DNA from: SIG480 sp045546975
GTDB lineage: Bacteria; Bacillota; Clostridia; Oscillospirales; JAAYXM01
DNA: 64,000 nt
Assembly (NCBI GenBank): GCA_045546975.1
Contig: JAZQDV010000007.1
Span: forward strand, 139,042 to 203,041
Direction: 5' to 3'
In this document: in pieces, positions 1 to 9,751 of the stretch
Layout: each line of letters opens with the position of its first letter
Position numbering within the stretch: position 1 is the stretch's first letter
Notes under the pieces: model-generated
What the model was told of the DNA's origin: nothing
Database searches by the model: none
What the model saw: the letters and a program-made list of their open reading frames with translations, nothing else
Program-made: the position numbers and the translations under genes

Positions 1-922
1 CAAGCATATACATACAGAGACGTGACTGACCGATACCACCGCCGATGGTGTACGGAAGCTTTCCCGTGACAAGTGCTTTCTGGAACGGGAGGGAAAGTCT
101 GTCCTCACAGCCCTCTGCACGAAGCTGCTCGAGAAGTGACTTTTCGTCGACGCGGATACCCATTGAGGAAATCTCAAATGCGCAATCAAGAAGCGGATAG
201 TAAAGAACAATGTCACCGTTGAGCTTCCAGTCATCGTAATCCGGAGCGCGTCCGTCGTGCTTTCCGCCGCTCTTAAGTTTTCCACCGATTTGTGAAATGA
301 ACACTGCACCATATTCGCGTGCGATTGCGTGCTCGCGCTCTTTCCCCGTGAGGTCTGGGTATTTCTCCTCAAGCTCATAGGTGGAGAAGAATGCGATTTC
401 ATCGGGAAGCTTGCGCTCTGTTCCGAACTTTTCTGAAACCTCGCGCTCAGCATCCCTTACGACAGTATATATCTTGCGCACAATGCTCTGCAAAAATTCG
501 GTTGTTCTGTCCTCTTTCGCGATGACAAGCTCCCAGTCCCACTGGTCAACATAAATAGAATGAAGGTTATCCGTCATCTCGTCGCGACGGATAGCGTTCA
601 TATCCGTATAGAGACCCTCTCCGACCTCAAAGCCGTAGTTTGCAAGTGCCATTCTCTTCCACTTTGCAAGAGAGTGGACAATTTCATAAACGCTTCCGGG
701 CTGTTCGAGAAGGTCAAAAACAACAGGACGCTCAACACCGTTTAAGTTGTCGTTAAGGCCCATGCCCTTCTTGACAAAAAGCGGTGCGGAAACACGCTCG
801 AGCGAGAGTGCCTCGGAAAGTCTCTTCTCGAACATATCCTTTATCATCTTCACTCCGCGCTCTGTGTCGCGGATAGACATTTTTCTGTTATAGCCCGCAG
901 GCAAAATAAGACGTTCTTTCAT
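1..922 (-). CDS. asnA: Aspartate--ammonia ligase (AsnA-type asparagine synthetase), 3' end cut by window
   Basis: Makes asparagine from aspartate, ammonia and ATP in the cytoplasm. About 307 residues are visible, of roughly 330 usual for the family. The start is the ATG at 920-922, preceded by an AAGGAAG ribosome site in the 12-bp gap after glnA. Class II synthetase-like features can be read: LFVKKGMGLNDNLNGVERPV near residues 48-67, the DMNAIRRDE stretch near 107, YVDQWDWE near 124, and the GGGIGQSRLCM segment at the end of the window, equivalent to class II motif 3. It follows glnA directly, so the two are probably one nitrogen-assimilation transcript. The C-terminus lies outside the window. 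Confidence 0.93.
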   Translation of the reverse strand, partial: MKERLILPAGYNRKMSIRDTERGVKMIKDMFEKRLSEALSLERVSAPLFVKKGMGLNDNLNGVERPVVFDLLEQPGSVYEIVHSLAKWKRMALANYGFEVGEGLYTDMNAIRRDEMTDNLHSIYVDQWDWELVIAKEDRTTEFLQSIVRKIYTVVRDAEREVSEKFGTERKLPDEIAFFSTYELEEKYPDLTGKEREHAIAREYGAVFISQIGGKLKSGGKHDGRAPDYDDWKLNGDIVLYYPLLDCAFEISSMGIRVDEKSLLEQLRAEGCEDRLSLPFQKALVTGKLPYTIGGGIGQSRLCMYML

Positions 923-934
923 AATATCTTCCTT

Positions 935-2263
935 TTAGTATTTTACAAGATATCTGTTCACTTCCCAATCGTGAACTGTGGTTGTATACTCATGCCACTC
1001 GCGACGCTTTGCTTCGATATACTTCGATGAAATATGCGCACCGATCGTCTTGAGCATAAGCTCATCCTTTTCAAACTCGTCAACCGCCTCTGAAAGGTTT
1101 TTCGGGAGTGTCTTTATATTATTCTCATAAAGCTCGGTTTTAGACATCTCAAAGATATTTGAATCGCAAGCCGCAGGCGGTGTAAGACCACGCTTTATTC
1201 CGTCAAGACCCGCTGCAAGAACTACCGCAAACGCAAGATACGGGTTTGTTGCAGGGTCGGGGTTTCGAAGCTCGATTCGTGTTCCCTCTCCCGATGCACT
1301 CGGCACGCGGACAAGCGGGCTTCTGTTCTTTGCTGACCACGCGATATGTACAGGTGCTTCATAGCCTGCAACAAGTCGCTTGTATGAGTTTACAAGAGGA
1401 TTCGTGATTGCGCTCATGCCCTTTGCGTGCTCAAGCACACCCGCGATAAACGCATACGCCTCACGGCTTAGACCCAGCTTATCTCCGGGGCTGTAGAAGG
1501 TGTTCTTGCCGTCCTTTGAGAGCGATATATTTATATGCATACCCGAGCCGCATATTCCGAATATCGGCTTTGGCATAAATGTCGCGTGTAAACCGTTTTT
1601 ATGGGCAATCGTCTTTACAAGGAGCTTGAAGGTGATTATGTTATCAGCTGTTGTGAGCGCCTCGCCGTACTTAAAGTCAATCTCGTGCTGACTGTCTGCG
1701 TTTTCGTGGTGGGATGCCTCAATCTCAAATCCCATTTCCTCGAGATTTTTGCACATCTCGCGACGAACGCTCTCGTCCGTATCGACAGGGCCGAGGTCAA
1801 AATATCCTGCACGGTCGTTTCTGATTGCGGTCGGGTTTCCGTGCTCGTCGGTCTTAAAGAGGAAGAATTCTGCCTCGGGACCTATGTTTACGGTGTATCC
1901 CATATCCGACGCTTCCGCAAGGACTTTTTTGAGGACGCAGCGAGGGTCGCCCTCAAAGGGGTTTCCCTTTGTGTCGTAAACGTCGCAAATAAGACGTGCA
2001 ACGCGTCCGCCCTCTTTTATCCACGGAAGTACGCAGAAGGAGTTGAGGTCAGGATAGAGATACATATCCGATTCTTCAACGCGAACAAAACCCTCTATTG
2101 ACGAGCCGTCAAACATACACTTATTGTCAAGCGCACGCGAAAGCTGGCTGGCTGTTATTGATATATTCTTCTGTGTGCCGAAAATGTCAGTAAACTGAAG
2201 ACGGATAAACCTGACATCTTCTTCCCTGACTATTCTCTCTATATCCTCGCGTGTGTATCCCAT
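935..2263 (-). CDS. glnA: Glutamine synthetase type I
   Basis: Condenses glutamate and ammonia to glutamine using ATP; it acts as a cytoplasmic dodecamer. The 442 residues fit the short GSI-alpha form of Gram-positive bacteria. Visible motifs include FDGSSIEGF near residue 50, the GPEAEFFLF metal-binding stretch near 127, the NPLVNSYKRL region and the nucleotide-site region RIELRNPDPATNPYLAF near 330-346. The C-terminus lacks the adenylylated tyrosine segment typical of the enterobacterial enzyme, so control is probably by feedback and transcription. A GGGGAGGG ribosome site precedes the ATG and a good sigma-A promoter lies just upstream; asnA follows after 12 bp. Confidence 0.97.
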   Translation of the reverse strand: MGYTREDIERIVREEDVRFIRLQFTDIFGTQKNISITASQLSRALDNKCMFDGSSIEGFVRVEESDMYLYPDLNSFCVLPWIKEGGRVARLICDVYDTKGNPFEGDPRCVLKKVLAEASDMGYTVNIGPEAEFFLFKTDEHGNPTAIRNDRAGYFDLGPVDTDESVRREMCKNLEEMGFEIEASHHENADSQHEIDFKYGEALTTADNIITFKLLVKTIAHKNGLHATFMPKPIFGICGSGMHINISLSKDGKNTFYSPGDKLGLSREAYAFIAGVLEHAKGMSAITNPLVNSYKRLVAGYEAPVHIAWSAKNRSPLVRVPSASGEGTRIELRNPDPATNPYLAFAVVLAAGLDGIKRGLTPPAACDSNIFEMSKTELYENNIKTLPKNLSEAVDEFEKDELMLKTIGAHISSKYIEAKRREWHEYTTTVHDWEVNRYLVKY

Positions 2264-2296
2264 TCTTAACCCTCCCCGGATTTTTTATAATTAAGT

Positions 2297-2325
2297 ATTT
2301 TATCATAAAATGCGTCTTTTTTCAA
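2297..2325 (-). promoter_or_regulatory. Sigma-A promoter for glnA-asnA
   Basis: Read on the minus strand: -35 TTGAAA (2320-2325), 17-bp spacer, -10 TAAAAT (2297-2302). The -35 box overlaps the stop codon of the upstream radical SAM gene, so glnA-asnA can start its own transcript. No clear GlnR-type operator was seen. Confidence 0.7.
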
Positions 2326-3323
2326 GACTGTCTTATCTTTACAGAAGCTTCCGGAAGTGCCTCATCCTCATGGATTCGGACATCTGAAAACCCATATTTT
2401 TCGCAAAGCTTTTTTGTGTTTCTTTTCTTTTGTCCCGTCGCGACCGAGGTCTTTCCACGTGCGACGAAAACGTCGAGCTTTTTGCCTTTTACTCCCTCTT
2501 TTTCTATTAATGCCGAGAGCTTTTTGTAAAAGAGTGCCGAGCGCGCCATTTCGCCAAGGGCGGGATGGTATGCACCGGCAAGGGCATCTCCCGCGGACAA
2601 ATCGTCTGTCGGATTTAACCCAAATCTTATTACAGGGATGTTTCTTTCTTCAAATATCTCTAGTATCTCAGCACCGAGCGTCGCTGCGTCCTCCACCGTT
2701 GCCGGTATGTAACTTCCCTTTTTCCACATATCACAAAGTGCTGTGTCGGAAACAACAACAGTCGGGTATACGCGGACACCCGTGGGACCAAGCTCAGCTA
2801 TTTTTTTTGCTGTTTCTATATCCTTTTGGCAATTACTTCCCGGAAGGTGCGTCATCATCTGAAGAATAAGTGAAAAACCGCGCTCCAGAATTAGCTTTGA
2901 TGCTTTTTTTACATCAGCTGAGGTATGACCTCTTCCCGCTTTTTTGAGCACCGCATCATCCATCGACTGTGCTCCGAGCTCTATTGTTCGAACTTTGCGC
3001 TTTGAAAGGATGTCAAGAATTTCTTCGTCAATTGCATCAGGGCGTGTGGAGAGACGGATTCCCGAAACTCTTCCGTCCCCGATATACGGCGCAACAGCGG
3101 AGAGATATGCTGTCATTTCTTCTCTCGGAATTGCCGTGAAGCTTCCGCCGTAAAATGCAACCTCCGCAGTTTTTTGTGTTTTTGAGAGCGCCGCCTCAAT
3201 TATCCCCCGAACATCCTCAGTCGTGGGGGCCAATACCTTTCCTGCAATCTTTTTCTGATTGCAGAAAACACAGTCGTGGGGGCAACCTACGTGCGGAATG
3301 AAAATCGGGATTATCGCACCCAT
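2322..3323 (-). CDS. Radical SAM protein, Elp3-like family without acetyltransferase domain
   Basis: 333-residue radical SAM enzyme. The [4Fe-4S]/SAM motif CPHDCVFC is at residues 14-21, with YGGSF near 59 and a B12-free TIM-barrel core. The C-terminal part resembles the Radical_SAM_C region, but the GNAT domain of true Elp3 is absent, so this is the short family often found beside rnc in Clostridia. The substrate is unknown; tRNA modification is a possible role by analogy with Elp3. Its start abuts the rnc stop at 3323, indicating translational coupling in a trmFO-plsX-rnc string. Confidence 0.85.
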   Translation of the reverse strand: MGAIIPIFIPHVGCPHDCVFCNQKKIAGKVLAPTTEDVRGIIEAALSKTQKTAEVAFYGGSFTAIPREEMTAYLSAVAPYIGDGRVSGIRLSTRPDAIDEEILDILSKRKVRTIELGAQSMDDAVLKKAGRGHTSADVKKASKLILERGFSLILQMMTHLPGSNCQKDIETAKKIAELGPTGVRVYPTVVVSDTALCDMWKKGSYIPATVEDAATLGAEILEIFEERNIPVIRFGLNPTDDLSAGDALAGAYHPALGEMARSALFYKKLSALIEKEGVKGKKLDVFVARGKTSVATGQKKRNTKKLCEKYGFSDVRIHEDEALPEASVKIRQS

Positions 3324-4030
3324 TATTCCATACCCATGAGCTTGAGTGCCTCACGCGCTGCCATCTGCTCTGCTTCCTTCTTGCTATGTCCGTAGCCCGT
3401 ACCAATGTGATTACTGTTTATCATTACCTCGACTGTGAAGTTTCGCTCGTGGTCGGGGCCGTTTGTTTCAAGAGTACGGTATGAAAGCTTTTCGCCGCGG
3501 TTTTTCTGGACAATTTCCTGAAGTGTTGTTTTATAGTCGGTAACTGTCCACTCTGCGCCCTTTTCGGCATCAAATACAAAGCGCTTTATAAAACGACGTA
3601 CTTCTTCCTCACCGGAGTCAAGATAGATAGCTCCGATAACCGCCTCAAACGCATCGGCAAGTATAGAATCACGTTCGCGTCCGCCCCCGCTCTCTTCACC
3701 GTGGCCGAGTCTGAGCTCGTCGCCAAGATTTATCGCCCTTGCGCGCTCACAAAGTGCGGTGGTGCAGACGAGTGCGGAGCGCATCTTTGTGAGCTCGCCC
3801 TCGTGCTCATTCGGGTACTTTTCGAAAAGATAGAGCGCGGTGTTCATGCCGAGTACAGAATCTCCAAGAAACTCAAGACGCTCATTGTCAAGTACCTTTT
3901 CCGCACGGTTTTCGTTTGCGTAGGAGCTATGCGTGACTGCGCGAAGCAAAAGGTCACGGTTTTTGAACTTGTAGCCTATTTTCTTTTCAAATTTTTCAAA
4001 ATCCGGAACAGCAGAGTTTTTACTCTTCAC
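3323..4030 (-). CDS. rnc: Ribonuclease III
   Basis: Cleaves double-stranded RNA in rRNA maturation and mRNA turnover. 235 residues. The catalytic signature NERLEFLGDSVLG is at about 48-60, the second acidic site is in DAFEAVIGAIYLDSG near 126, and a C-terminal dsRNA-binding domain runs from about 160 (DYKTTLQEIVQ) to the end (KKEAEQMAAREALKLM). It starts with GTG, with a GGAGGAG ribosome site lying inside the end of plsX, and overlaps plsX by 11 bp. The plsX-rnc pairing is common in Firmicutes. Confidence 0.97.
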   Translation of the reverse strand: MKSKNSAVPDFEKFEKKIGYKFKNRDLLLRAVTHSSYANENRAEKVLDNERLEFLGDSVLGMNTALYLFEKYPNEHEGELTKMRSALVCTTALCERARAINLGDELRLGHGEESGGGRERDSILADAFEAVIGAIYLDSGEEEVRRFIKRFVFDAEKGAEWTVTDYKTTLQEIVQKNRGEKLSYRTLETNGPDHERNFTVEVMINSNHIGTGYGHSKKEAEQMAAREALKLMGME

Positions 4031-5045
4031 TTTGTTCTCCTCCCCCGAGGGTATTTGAAAGCTTTATTGTCATTCCCGAGTCAATATAATCTATCGCCTG
4101 GACAATCGCATTGCAAAGGGCGGTTGCCTTTGCCGAGCCGTGTGCCTTTATAACAGGCTTTCTTACACCGAGCAGCGGTGCTCCTCCTGCTTCGTTGTAG
4201 TCGATTTTTGATTTGAATTCGCCGATTTTTCTCTTGAGCATAAGGCCGGAAACCTTTCCGCGCTTTGAAGACATAAACATCTTCTTTATCTCACGAGAGA
4301 AGAAGATTCCGACACCCTCCATCGTCTTGAGATAGATGTTTCCGGAAAAACCGTCTGCAACGATAACGTCTGCAGCACCGAGAGGTCCGTCGCGACCTTC
4401 GATGTTTCCGACAAAGTTTATCTTTTTGTTCTCGGAAGCATCAGTCAAAAGCTTATATGCCTCACGGTGGAGGTCATCTCCCTTGTGGCTCTCCGCTCCG
4501 TTGTTGAGAAGGCCTACGCGCGGCTTTTTGATGCCGAGCGCGTTTTCTGCATAGAATGAGCCCATGAGTGCGAACTGATAGAGATATTCAGGTGTGCAGT
4601 CGACATTTGCTCCGCTGTCAATAAGTATTGCACAGCCGTTCGCTGTGGGAACAACGGGAGCAAGAGCTGCACGGCGGATACCCTTTATTCTTTTTACGAC
4701 AAGAGTTGCCTGTGTGAGAAGTGCGCCCGTATTACCTGCGCTTACCACAGCATCTCCCTTGTTGTCTGCAAGCTGGCGAAGGGCCTTGAGCATTGATGAA
4801 TCGGGCTTTTGCTTCATTACTGCTACGGGGTCATCCTCCATTGTAACGACCTCCGAAGCGGGAAGTATTGTGATGTTTTTCTCATAAACCTTTTCCTTGT
4901 CGTATCTGTCAACAAGCTTTTTAAGCTCATCCTCATTTCCGACAAGGACTATGTCAATATCAAGCTCCTCAATGGCGAGAAAAGCTGCCTTTACAAACTC
5001 CTCTGCACCGTTGTCGCTTCCCATTGTATCAAGAATTATTCTCAT
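4020..5045 (-). CDS. plsX: Phosphate acyltransferase PlsX
   Basis: Converts acyl-ACP to acyl-phosphate at the membrane surface, the first step of phosphatidic acid synthesis in the PlsX/PlsY route. I place the start at the ATG at 5043-5045, giving 341 residues that begin MRIILDTMGSDNG, the family N-terminus; the frame is open further upstream but that part has no family likeness. The start overlaps the trmFO stop by 4 bp (ATGA). Motifs MKQKPDSSM, VSAGNTGALL and ADGFSGN are present. No FapR operator was identified. Confidence 0.96.
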   Translation of the reverse strand: MRIILDTMGSDNGAEEFVKAAFLAIEELDIDIVLVGNEDELKKLVDRYDKEKVYEKNITILPASEVVTMEDDPVAVMKQKPDSSMLKALRQLADNKGDAVVSAGNTGALLTQATLVVKRIKGIRRAALAPVVPTANGCAILIDSGANVDCTPEYLYQFALMGSFYAENALGIKKPRVGLLNNGAESHKGDDLHREAYKLLTDASENKKINFVGNIEGRDGPLGAADVIVADGFSGNIYLKTMEGVGIFFSREIKKMFMSSKRGKVSGLMLKRKIGEFKSKIDYNEAGGAPLLGVRKPVIKAHGSAKATALCNAIVQAIDYIDSGMTIKLSNTLGGGEQSEE

Positions 5046-6379
5046 ATCTTTCCCACTCCGTCGTATTTTTCTTTGATGTTTTCTATCACTTTGAGTGAAC
5101 GCTCGGCAATTGCTGCGTTTTTCTCTTTTTTTATTTTTATTTTCTGCGAAGGCGGCGGGATTATTCCGAAGTTTATATTCATCGGTTGAAAATCGCCGAC
5201 AGACCCTGCGCTTACATATATTGAAAGTGCTCCAAGTGCTGTCTCCTGCGGAAACGGGATTGGCTCTTTTCCGCAAAGCTTGACGGCAAGCTGAAGTCCT
5301 GCAAGAAGACCTGATGCCGCAGACTCTACATAACCCTCAACACCCGTAATCTGCCCTGCAAAATATACACTCTCGTCCTTCTTTGAAGAGTAGTCCGAAT
5401 TTATAAGACCGGGAGATTTTATATATGTATTTCTGTGCATAACACCGTATCTTACAAACTCGGCATTTTTTAGTGCAGGTATCATCGAAAACACGCGCTT
5501 CTGCTCGCCGAACTTCAGATGCGTCTGGAAACCCACGATGTTATAGAGTGTGCCCTCTCGGTTATCACGGCGAAGCTGAACCACTGCATAAGGTGTAATC
5601 TCAGTACCCGGATATCTGAGTCCTACGGGCTTCATCGGGCCATAACGGAGAGTCTCAAAACCGCGCCTTGCCATAACCTCGCACGGCATACAGCCCTCGA
5701 ACACATTTTCATCCTCAAAGCCATGTACCTCGGCGCACTCGGCCTCACACAGCTCTTTATGGAACGCGCGGTATTCCTCCTCAGTCATCGGACAGTTGAT
5801 GTAATCGGCACTGCCTTTGTCATAACGCGATTTGAAGTACGCATTTTCCATATCTACACTATCAAATGTAACGATAGGTGCCGCCGCATCGAAAAACCCG
5901 AGATAATCCTCACAACCAAGGAAGCTTCGGATATCCTCCGAAAGTGCTTTTTCGGTAAGCGGACCTGTCGCGACGATAAGCGGTCGGGTCTCAGGCAGTT
6001 TTTCCACCTCGCCACTGACCACCGTTATGTTTTCGTGGTTACAAATTTTTTCTGTTATATACTCTGAAAATCTTTCGCGGTCAACGGCAAGAGCTCCGCC
6101 TGCCTCGACGCGCGTACTGTCCGCCGCAAGCATTATGAGAGAGTTGAATCTTCTCATCTCTTCCTTTAAGAGCCCGACAGCATTTTCAATCCCCGCTGCG
6201 CGAAGTGAATTTGAGCAGACAAGCTCTGCAAAGCCGGAGCTTTTATGGGCAGGGCTCATCTTTTCGGGCTTCATTTCAAGAAGCTCGACCTTGATGCCTC
6301 GCTCTGCAAGCTGCCACGCAGCCTCGCATCCTGCAAGACCTGCTCCTATAACGGTTACTTTTTTAACGTCTTTATTCAC
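5042..6379 (-). CDS. trmFO: Folate-dependent tRNA (uracil-54-C5) methyltransferase TrmFO
   Basis: Makes ribothymidine at position 54 of tRNAs using methylenetetrahydrofolate and FAD. 445 residues, GTG start at 6377-6379. The N-terminal dinucleotide-binding motif VIGAGLAGCEAAW is at about 10-22, followed by ELLEMKP and FAELVCSNSLR, and the C-terminal half has YFAGQITGVEGYVESAASG. It shares one base with the topA stop. The topA-trmFO order is typical of Gram-positive bacteria. It draws on the same folate cofactor as ThyA at 58.3 kb. Confidence 0.97.
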   Translation of the reverse strand: MNKDVKKVTVIGAGLAGCEAAWQLAERGIKVELLEMKPEKMSPAHKSSGFAELVCSNSLRAAGIENAVGLLKEEMRRFNSLIMLAADSTRVEAGGALAVDRERFSEYITEKICNHENITVVSGEVEKLPETRPLIVATGPLTEKALSEDIRSFLGCEDYLGFFDAAAPIVTFDSVDMENAYFKSRYDKGSADYINCPMTEEEYRAFHKELCEAECAEVHGFEDENVFEGCMPCEVMARRGFETLRYGPMKPVGLRYPGTEITPYAVVQLRRDNREGTLYNIVGFQTHLKFGEQKRVFSMIPALKNAEFVRYGVMHRNTYIKSPGLINSDYSSKKDESVYFAGQITGVEGYVESAASGLLAGLQLAVKLCGKEPIPFPQETALGALSIYVSAGSVGDFQPMNINFGIIPPPSQKIKIKKEKNAAIAERSLKVIENIKEKYDGVGKI

Positions 6380-8568
6380 TATTTCTTGGTCTCCGCTTTT
6401 TTGGTTTTCGTTGCCGTCTTCTTTTTGCCTCGGCTTCCTGTTGTCTTTTTGGCAGTCTTTTTTGTTTCTGTCTTTTTCTTGTACTCCTGCGGCTCGTACT
6501 TTTCACAGTCGGGATTTGCACAGAACATCTTTTTTGAGCCTCTGCCTGAGCGCTTATAAAGTGTCTTTCCGCAAACCTCACACTTTTCCTTCTGCGGTAC
6601 GTCCCATGTCATAAATGTGCATTCCGGGAACTTTTCGCAGCCGTAGTACCAGTACCCATTCTTTGATTTCTTTTTGAGAATCTGACCTCCGCATGTCGGA
6701 CACTCTCCCGGTGTTTTTTCAACAATCGCCATAGTGTTCTTACACTCAGGGAATCCCGGGCATGCGAGGAACTTTCCGAAACGGCCTGATTTCACCACCA
6801 TATTTCTGCCGCAAACATCGCAGACGATATCTGTAACCTCATCGGGAACCTTGAGACGCTTGCCGTCAAGTGCGCGCTCTGCTTCTTCAAGCTCACGCGC
6901 AAACGGGCCGTAAAAGTCAGAAAGCGTCCTCTTCCAGTCTTTCTCGCCTGCTTCTACCTCGTCAAGCTGCTTTTCCATATGTGCAGTAAACTCAACGTCG
7001 ATAATGTCTCCGAACTGCTCAACCATAAGGCCGTTCACGACCTCGCCAAGTGCTGTCGGCTTCAGGCTCTTGCCTTCTTTGGTTACATATTCACGGTCAA
7101 TAATGGTTGAGATGGTCGGTGCATACGTACTCGGACGACCGACACCCTTTTCCTCCATAGCTTTGATAAGGCTGCCGTCAGTATATCTTGAAGGCGGTGC
7201 AGTGAAGTGCTGCTCACTCTTCTCGCCGAGGAAAAGAAGCTTCTCATTTTCTGTAAGGTCGGGAAGAATTGTCTCTTCCTCTTCCTCAATCTCTGCCGCC
7301 ATATCGGAATACACTGCTGTATATCCCTTAAAGGCTATCTTTGAGCTTGCGGCGCGGAAGATATACTCGCCCGCTCCGACATCCACGCTCATTGTATCGT
7401 ACACCGCGCTCTCCATCTGGCATGCAACAAAGCGCGCCCAGATAATGCGGTAGAGCTTATACTGGTCAGAGGTAAGGCTCTTCTTTATCTTTTCAGGGGT
7501 GAGCTCGACATACGTCGGACGAATAGCCTCGTGCGCATCCTGCGCACCCTTTTTCGTCTTATAAACACGGCGGCTTGACGGGCAATATCCCTCGCCGTAG
7601 GTCGCCTTTATATAGTCGCGTACAGCATAAATCGCCTCATCTGCAAGACGGAGAGAGTCAGTTCTCATATAGGTGATAAGACCTGTTGATCCGACACCCT
7701 CAACCTCAACTCCTTCATAGAGTTGCTGTGCAATAGCCATTGTGCGGCTCGGTGACATACCGAAGCGGCGCGATGCTTCCTGCTGAAGAGTTGATGTGAT
7801 GAAAGGCGGAACGGGAGAACGCTTCTTCTGTCCTCTCTTTATACTCTTTACAACAAAGCTCTCTTTCTTTATGCTTTCTATAATCTTATCTGTTTCTTCG
7901 GCAGTTGCAGGCTCTATCTTCTTTTTCTCTGTACCGTAGAACTTTGCAGAAAATTCACCGACGTTCGGTGCAATTCTTCCGAAGTTTGCATCTATTGTCC
8001 AGAACTCACGCGGTACAAACTCGCGGATTTCGTTTTCGCGGTCAATAACAAGGCGCGTTGCAACAGACTGCACTCTTCCTGCCGAGAGGCCGTAGCGCAC
8101 CTTTTTCCAGAGAAGCGGAGAAAGCTTATAGCCTACAATTCGGTCAAGGAGACGTCTTGCCTGTTGTGCATTTACAAGGTTTTCGTCTATATCGCGCGGG
8201 TTTTTAATGCCCTCGACAATCGCATTTTTCGTAATCTCGTTAAAGGTTACGCGCTTTGTCTTTTTGTCATCAAGACCCAGAAGCTCCTTTAAGTGCCAAG
8301 AGATTGCCTCACCCTCACGGTCAGGGTCAGTTGCAAGATATATTGCCTCGCTCTCCTCTGCAAGTGCACGGAGCTCGCGGATAAGCGCGCTTTTACCCCT
8401 TATCGCAAGATACTTCGGGATAAAGCCTCCCTCGATATCTATTCCGATATCACTCTTAGGAAGGTCGCGCAGATGTCCCATAGACGCCTTGACCTTATAT
8501 TTACTGCCAAGATGCTTTCCTATTGTTTTTACCTTGGTGGGAGACTCCACTATAACAAGATATGACAT
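6379..8568 (-). CDS. topA: DNA topoisomerase I
   Basis: Type IA enzyme that relaxes negative supercoils. 729 residues: TOPRIM domain at the N-terminus (VIVESPTKVKTI, then DPDREGEAISWH), the active-site tyrosine in GLITYMRTDS near 290, and three C-terminal four-cysteine zinc ribbons starting at about 582 (CDVCGRNM), 624 (CPTCGG) and 662 (CEVCGK). A lysine-rich low-complexity tail of about 35 residues ends the protein, likely for non-specific DNA contact. dprA lies 32 bp upstream, a conserved dprA-topA arrangement. Confidence 0.98.
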   Translation of the reverse strand: MSYLVIVESPTKVKTIGKHLGSKYKVKASMGHLRDLPKSDIGIDIEGGFIPKYLAIRGKSALIRELRALAEESEAIYLATDPDREGEAISWHLKELLGLDDKKTKRVTFNEITKNAIVEGIKNPRDIDENLVNAQQARRLLDRIVGYKLSPLLWKKVRYGLSAGRVQSVATRLVIDRENEIREFVPREFWTIDANFGRIAPNVGEFSAKFYGTEKKKIEPATAEETDKIIESIKKESFVVKSIKRGQKKRSPVPPFITSTLQQEASRRFGMSPSRTMAIAQQLYEGVEVEGVGSTGLITYMRTDSLRLADEAIYAVRDYIKATYGEGYCPSSRRVYKTKKGAQDAHEAIRPTYVELTPEKIKKSLTSDQYKLYRIIWARFVACQMESAVYDTMSVDVGAGEYIFRAASSKIAFKGYTAVYSDMAAEIEEEEETILPDLTENEKLLFLGEKSEQHFTAPPSRYTDGSLIKAMEEKGVGRPSTYAPTISTIIDREYVTKEGKSLKPTALGEVVNGLMVEQFGDIIDVEFTAHMEKQLDEVEAGEKDWKRTLSDFYGPFARELEEAERALDGKRLKVPDEVTDIVCDVCGRNMVVKSGRFGKFLACPGFPECKNTMAIVEKTPGECPTCGGQILKKKSKNGYWYYGCEKFPECTFMTWDVPQKEKCEVCGKTLYKRSGRGSKKMFCANPDCEKYEPQEYKKKTETKKTAKKTTGSRGKKKTATKTKKAETKK

Positions 8569-8600
8569 ATATATTTCTCCATTTCTGTATTGCTTACGAA

Positions 8601-9746
8601 TCAGATTTTGCCGAGCTTGAATTTGTTCCCCGGAAGCTTTATTACCACTCCGCGGATTTCAAGAAGCGTGAGAAGTGACAGCGCACGCGAGGTTGAAACC
8701 CCACTTGCCCTGACTATCTCGTCGGGTGTCAACTCTTTTTCTGATATTGCACGGAGGATTTTTGCCTCGTCACCTTCAAATCTCTCAAGCATGCTCTCCA
8801 AAGATGTGTCAACACTTTCTTCCGAAGGTTTGCCCGGCTCTTCCTTTGTCTCGAAGCTGAGTTTTGCTCCGTAAAGATGTGTATACTCTGACATTATATC
8901 TGCACCCGACATAACAGGGATTGCTCCCTCGCGAAGAAGTGCATTTGAGCCGACTGCAGATCTATTGAATATATCAGACGGAACAGCAAAAACATCTCTG
9001 TTCTCGCGGAGCGCATATCGCGCTGTGATGAGCGAGCCACTCTTTTCCGGCGCCTCGACTACAACTGTGCCGAGCGAGAGTCCGCTTATTATTCGGTTTC
9101 GCATAGGAAAACTGCTGCGCTCAGGTCTTACTCCCGGAGCGTATTCAGAATATACCGTTCCGTTTTCAAGAACCCTTGACATAAGACGTCTGTTTTCGGG
9201 CGGATAGCAGATGTCGACGCCCGAACCAAGAACGGCAACTGTTCTTCCGCCACCCTCGAGCGCGCCCTCTGCTGCAAGAGCATCTATTCCCTTTGCAAGT
9301 CCGCTTACCACGACGCCTCCGATTTCTGAAACCTCGCGGCCGAGCTTCTTTGCGGCTTGGGCACCCTCACGCGAGACTTTGCGCGTTCCGACAATCGCAA
9401 CGGCGGCCTCAGCATCAAGATTTATCTTCTCACCCTTTGCATAAAGCACAACGGGCGGGTTTTCGATATTCCGAAGTCTTTCCGGGTACTCATCACAAAG
9501 AGGCGTTAGAATGCGGATATTCTTCTTTTCAGAGTCTTTTATTATCCTTTCGGCTTCTTTAAGACTTTTTGAGGAAAAGCTCTCAAAGGTCTTATCGTGA
9601 AGTTTTGGAAAAAGCCTTCTGAGGCTTTCTGCTTCTGACTTGTATATATTGTCTATGTTCTTAAAGTGTGCAATAAGTGGTTTTAAGGCATGCGTACCCT
9701 TTGAAAGAGCTTCCGAGAGCCATATCCACTTTGCAGTATCGGGCAT
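8601..9746 (-). CDS. dprA: DNA-processing protein DprA
   Basis: Loads RecA on incoming single-stranded DNA during transformation. I prefer the ATG at 9744-9746 (381 residues) with the AAGGGTGA ribosome site before it, rather than the in-frame GTG nine bases upstream. The Rossmann-like core shows AIVGTRKVSREG near 116, VSGLAKGIDALA near 145, VLGSGVDICYPPENR near 170 and a SLITARYALRENRDVFAVP segment. The C-terminus carries a winged-helix domain (near 315-381). Together with cinA at 46.4 kb it hints at natural competence, but many non-competent bacteria keep both genes. Confidence 0.95.
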   Translation of the reverse strand: MPDTAKWIWLSEALSKGTHALKPLIAHFKNIDNIYKSEAESLRRLFPKLHDKTFESFSSKSLKEAERIIKDSEKKNIRILTPLCDEYPERLRNIENPPVVLYAKGEKINLDAEAAVAIVGTRKVSREGAQAAKKLGREVSEIGGVVVSGLAKGIDALAAEGALEGGGRTVAVLGSGVDICYPPENRRLMSRVLENGTVYSEYAPGVRPERSSFPMRNRIISGLSLGTVVVEAPEKSGSLITARYALRENRDVFAVPSDIFNRSAVGSNALLREGAIPVMSGADIMSEYTHLYGAKLSFETKEEPGKPSEESVDTSLESMLERFEGDEAKILRAISEKELTPDEIVRASGVSTSRALSLLTLLEIRGVVIKLPGNKFKLGKI

Positions 9747-9751
9747 TTTTA

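Noticed and set aside
5046..5276. N-terminal extension of plsX
   Set aside because: Overlaps trmFO, is unlike the family, and the ATG at 5045 has the expected start and coupling.
8601..9746. Competence locus
   Set aside because: dprA and cinA alone do not show competence; no com genes are in the window.
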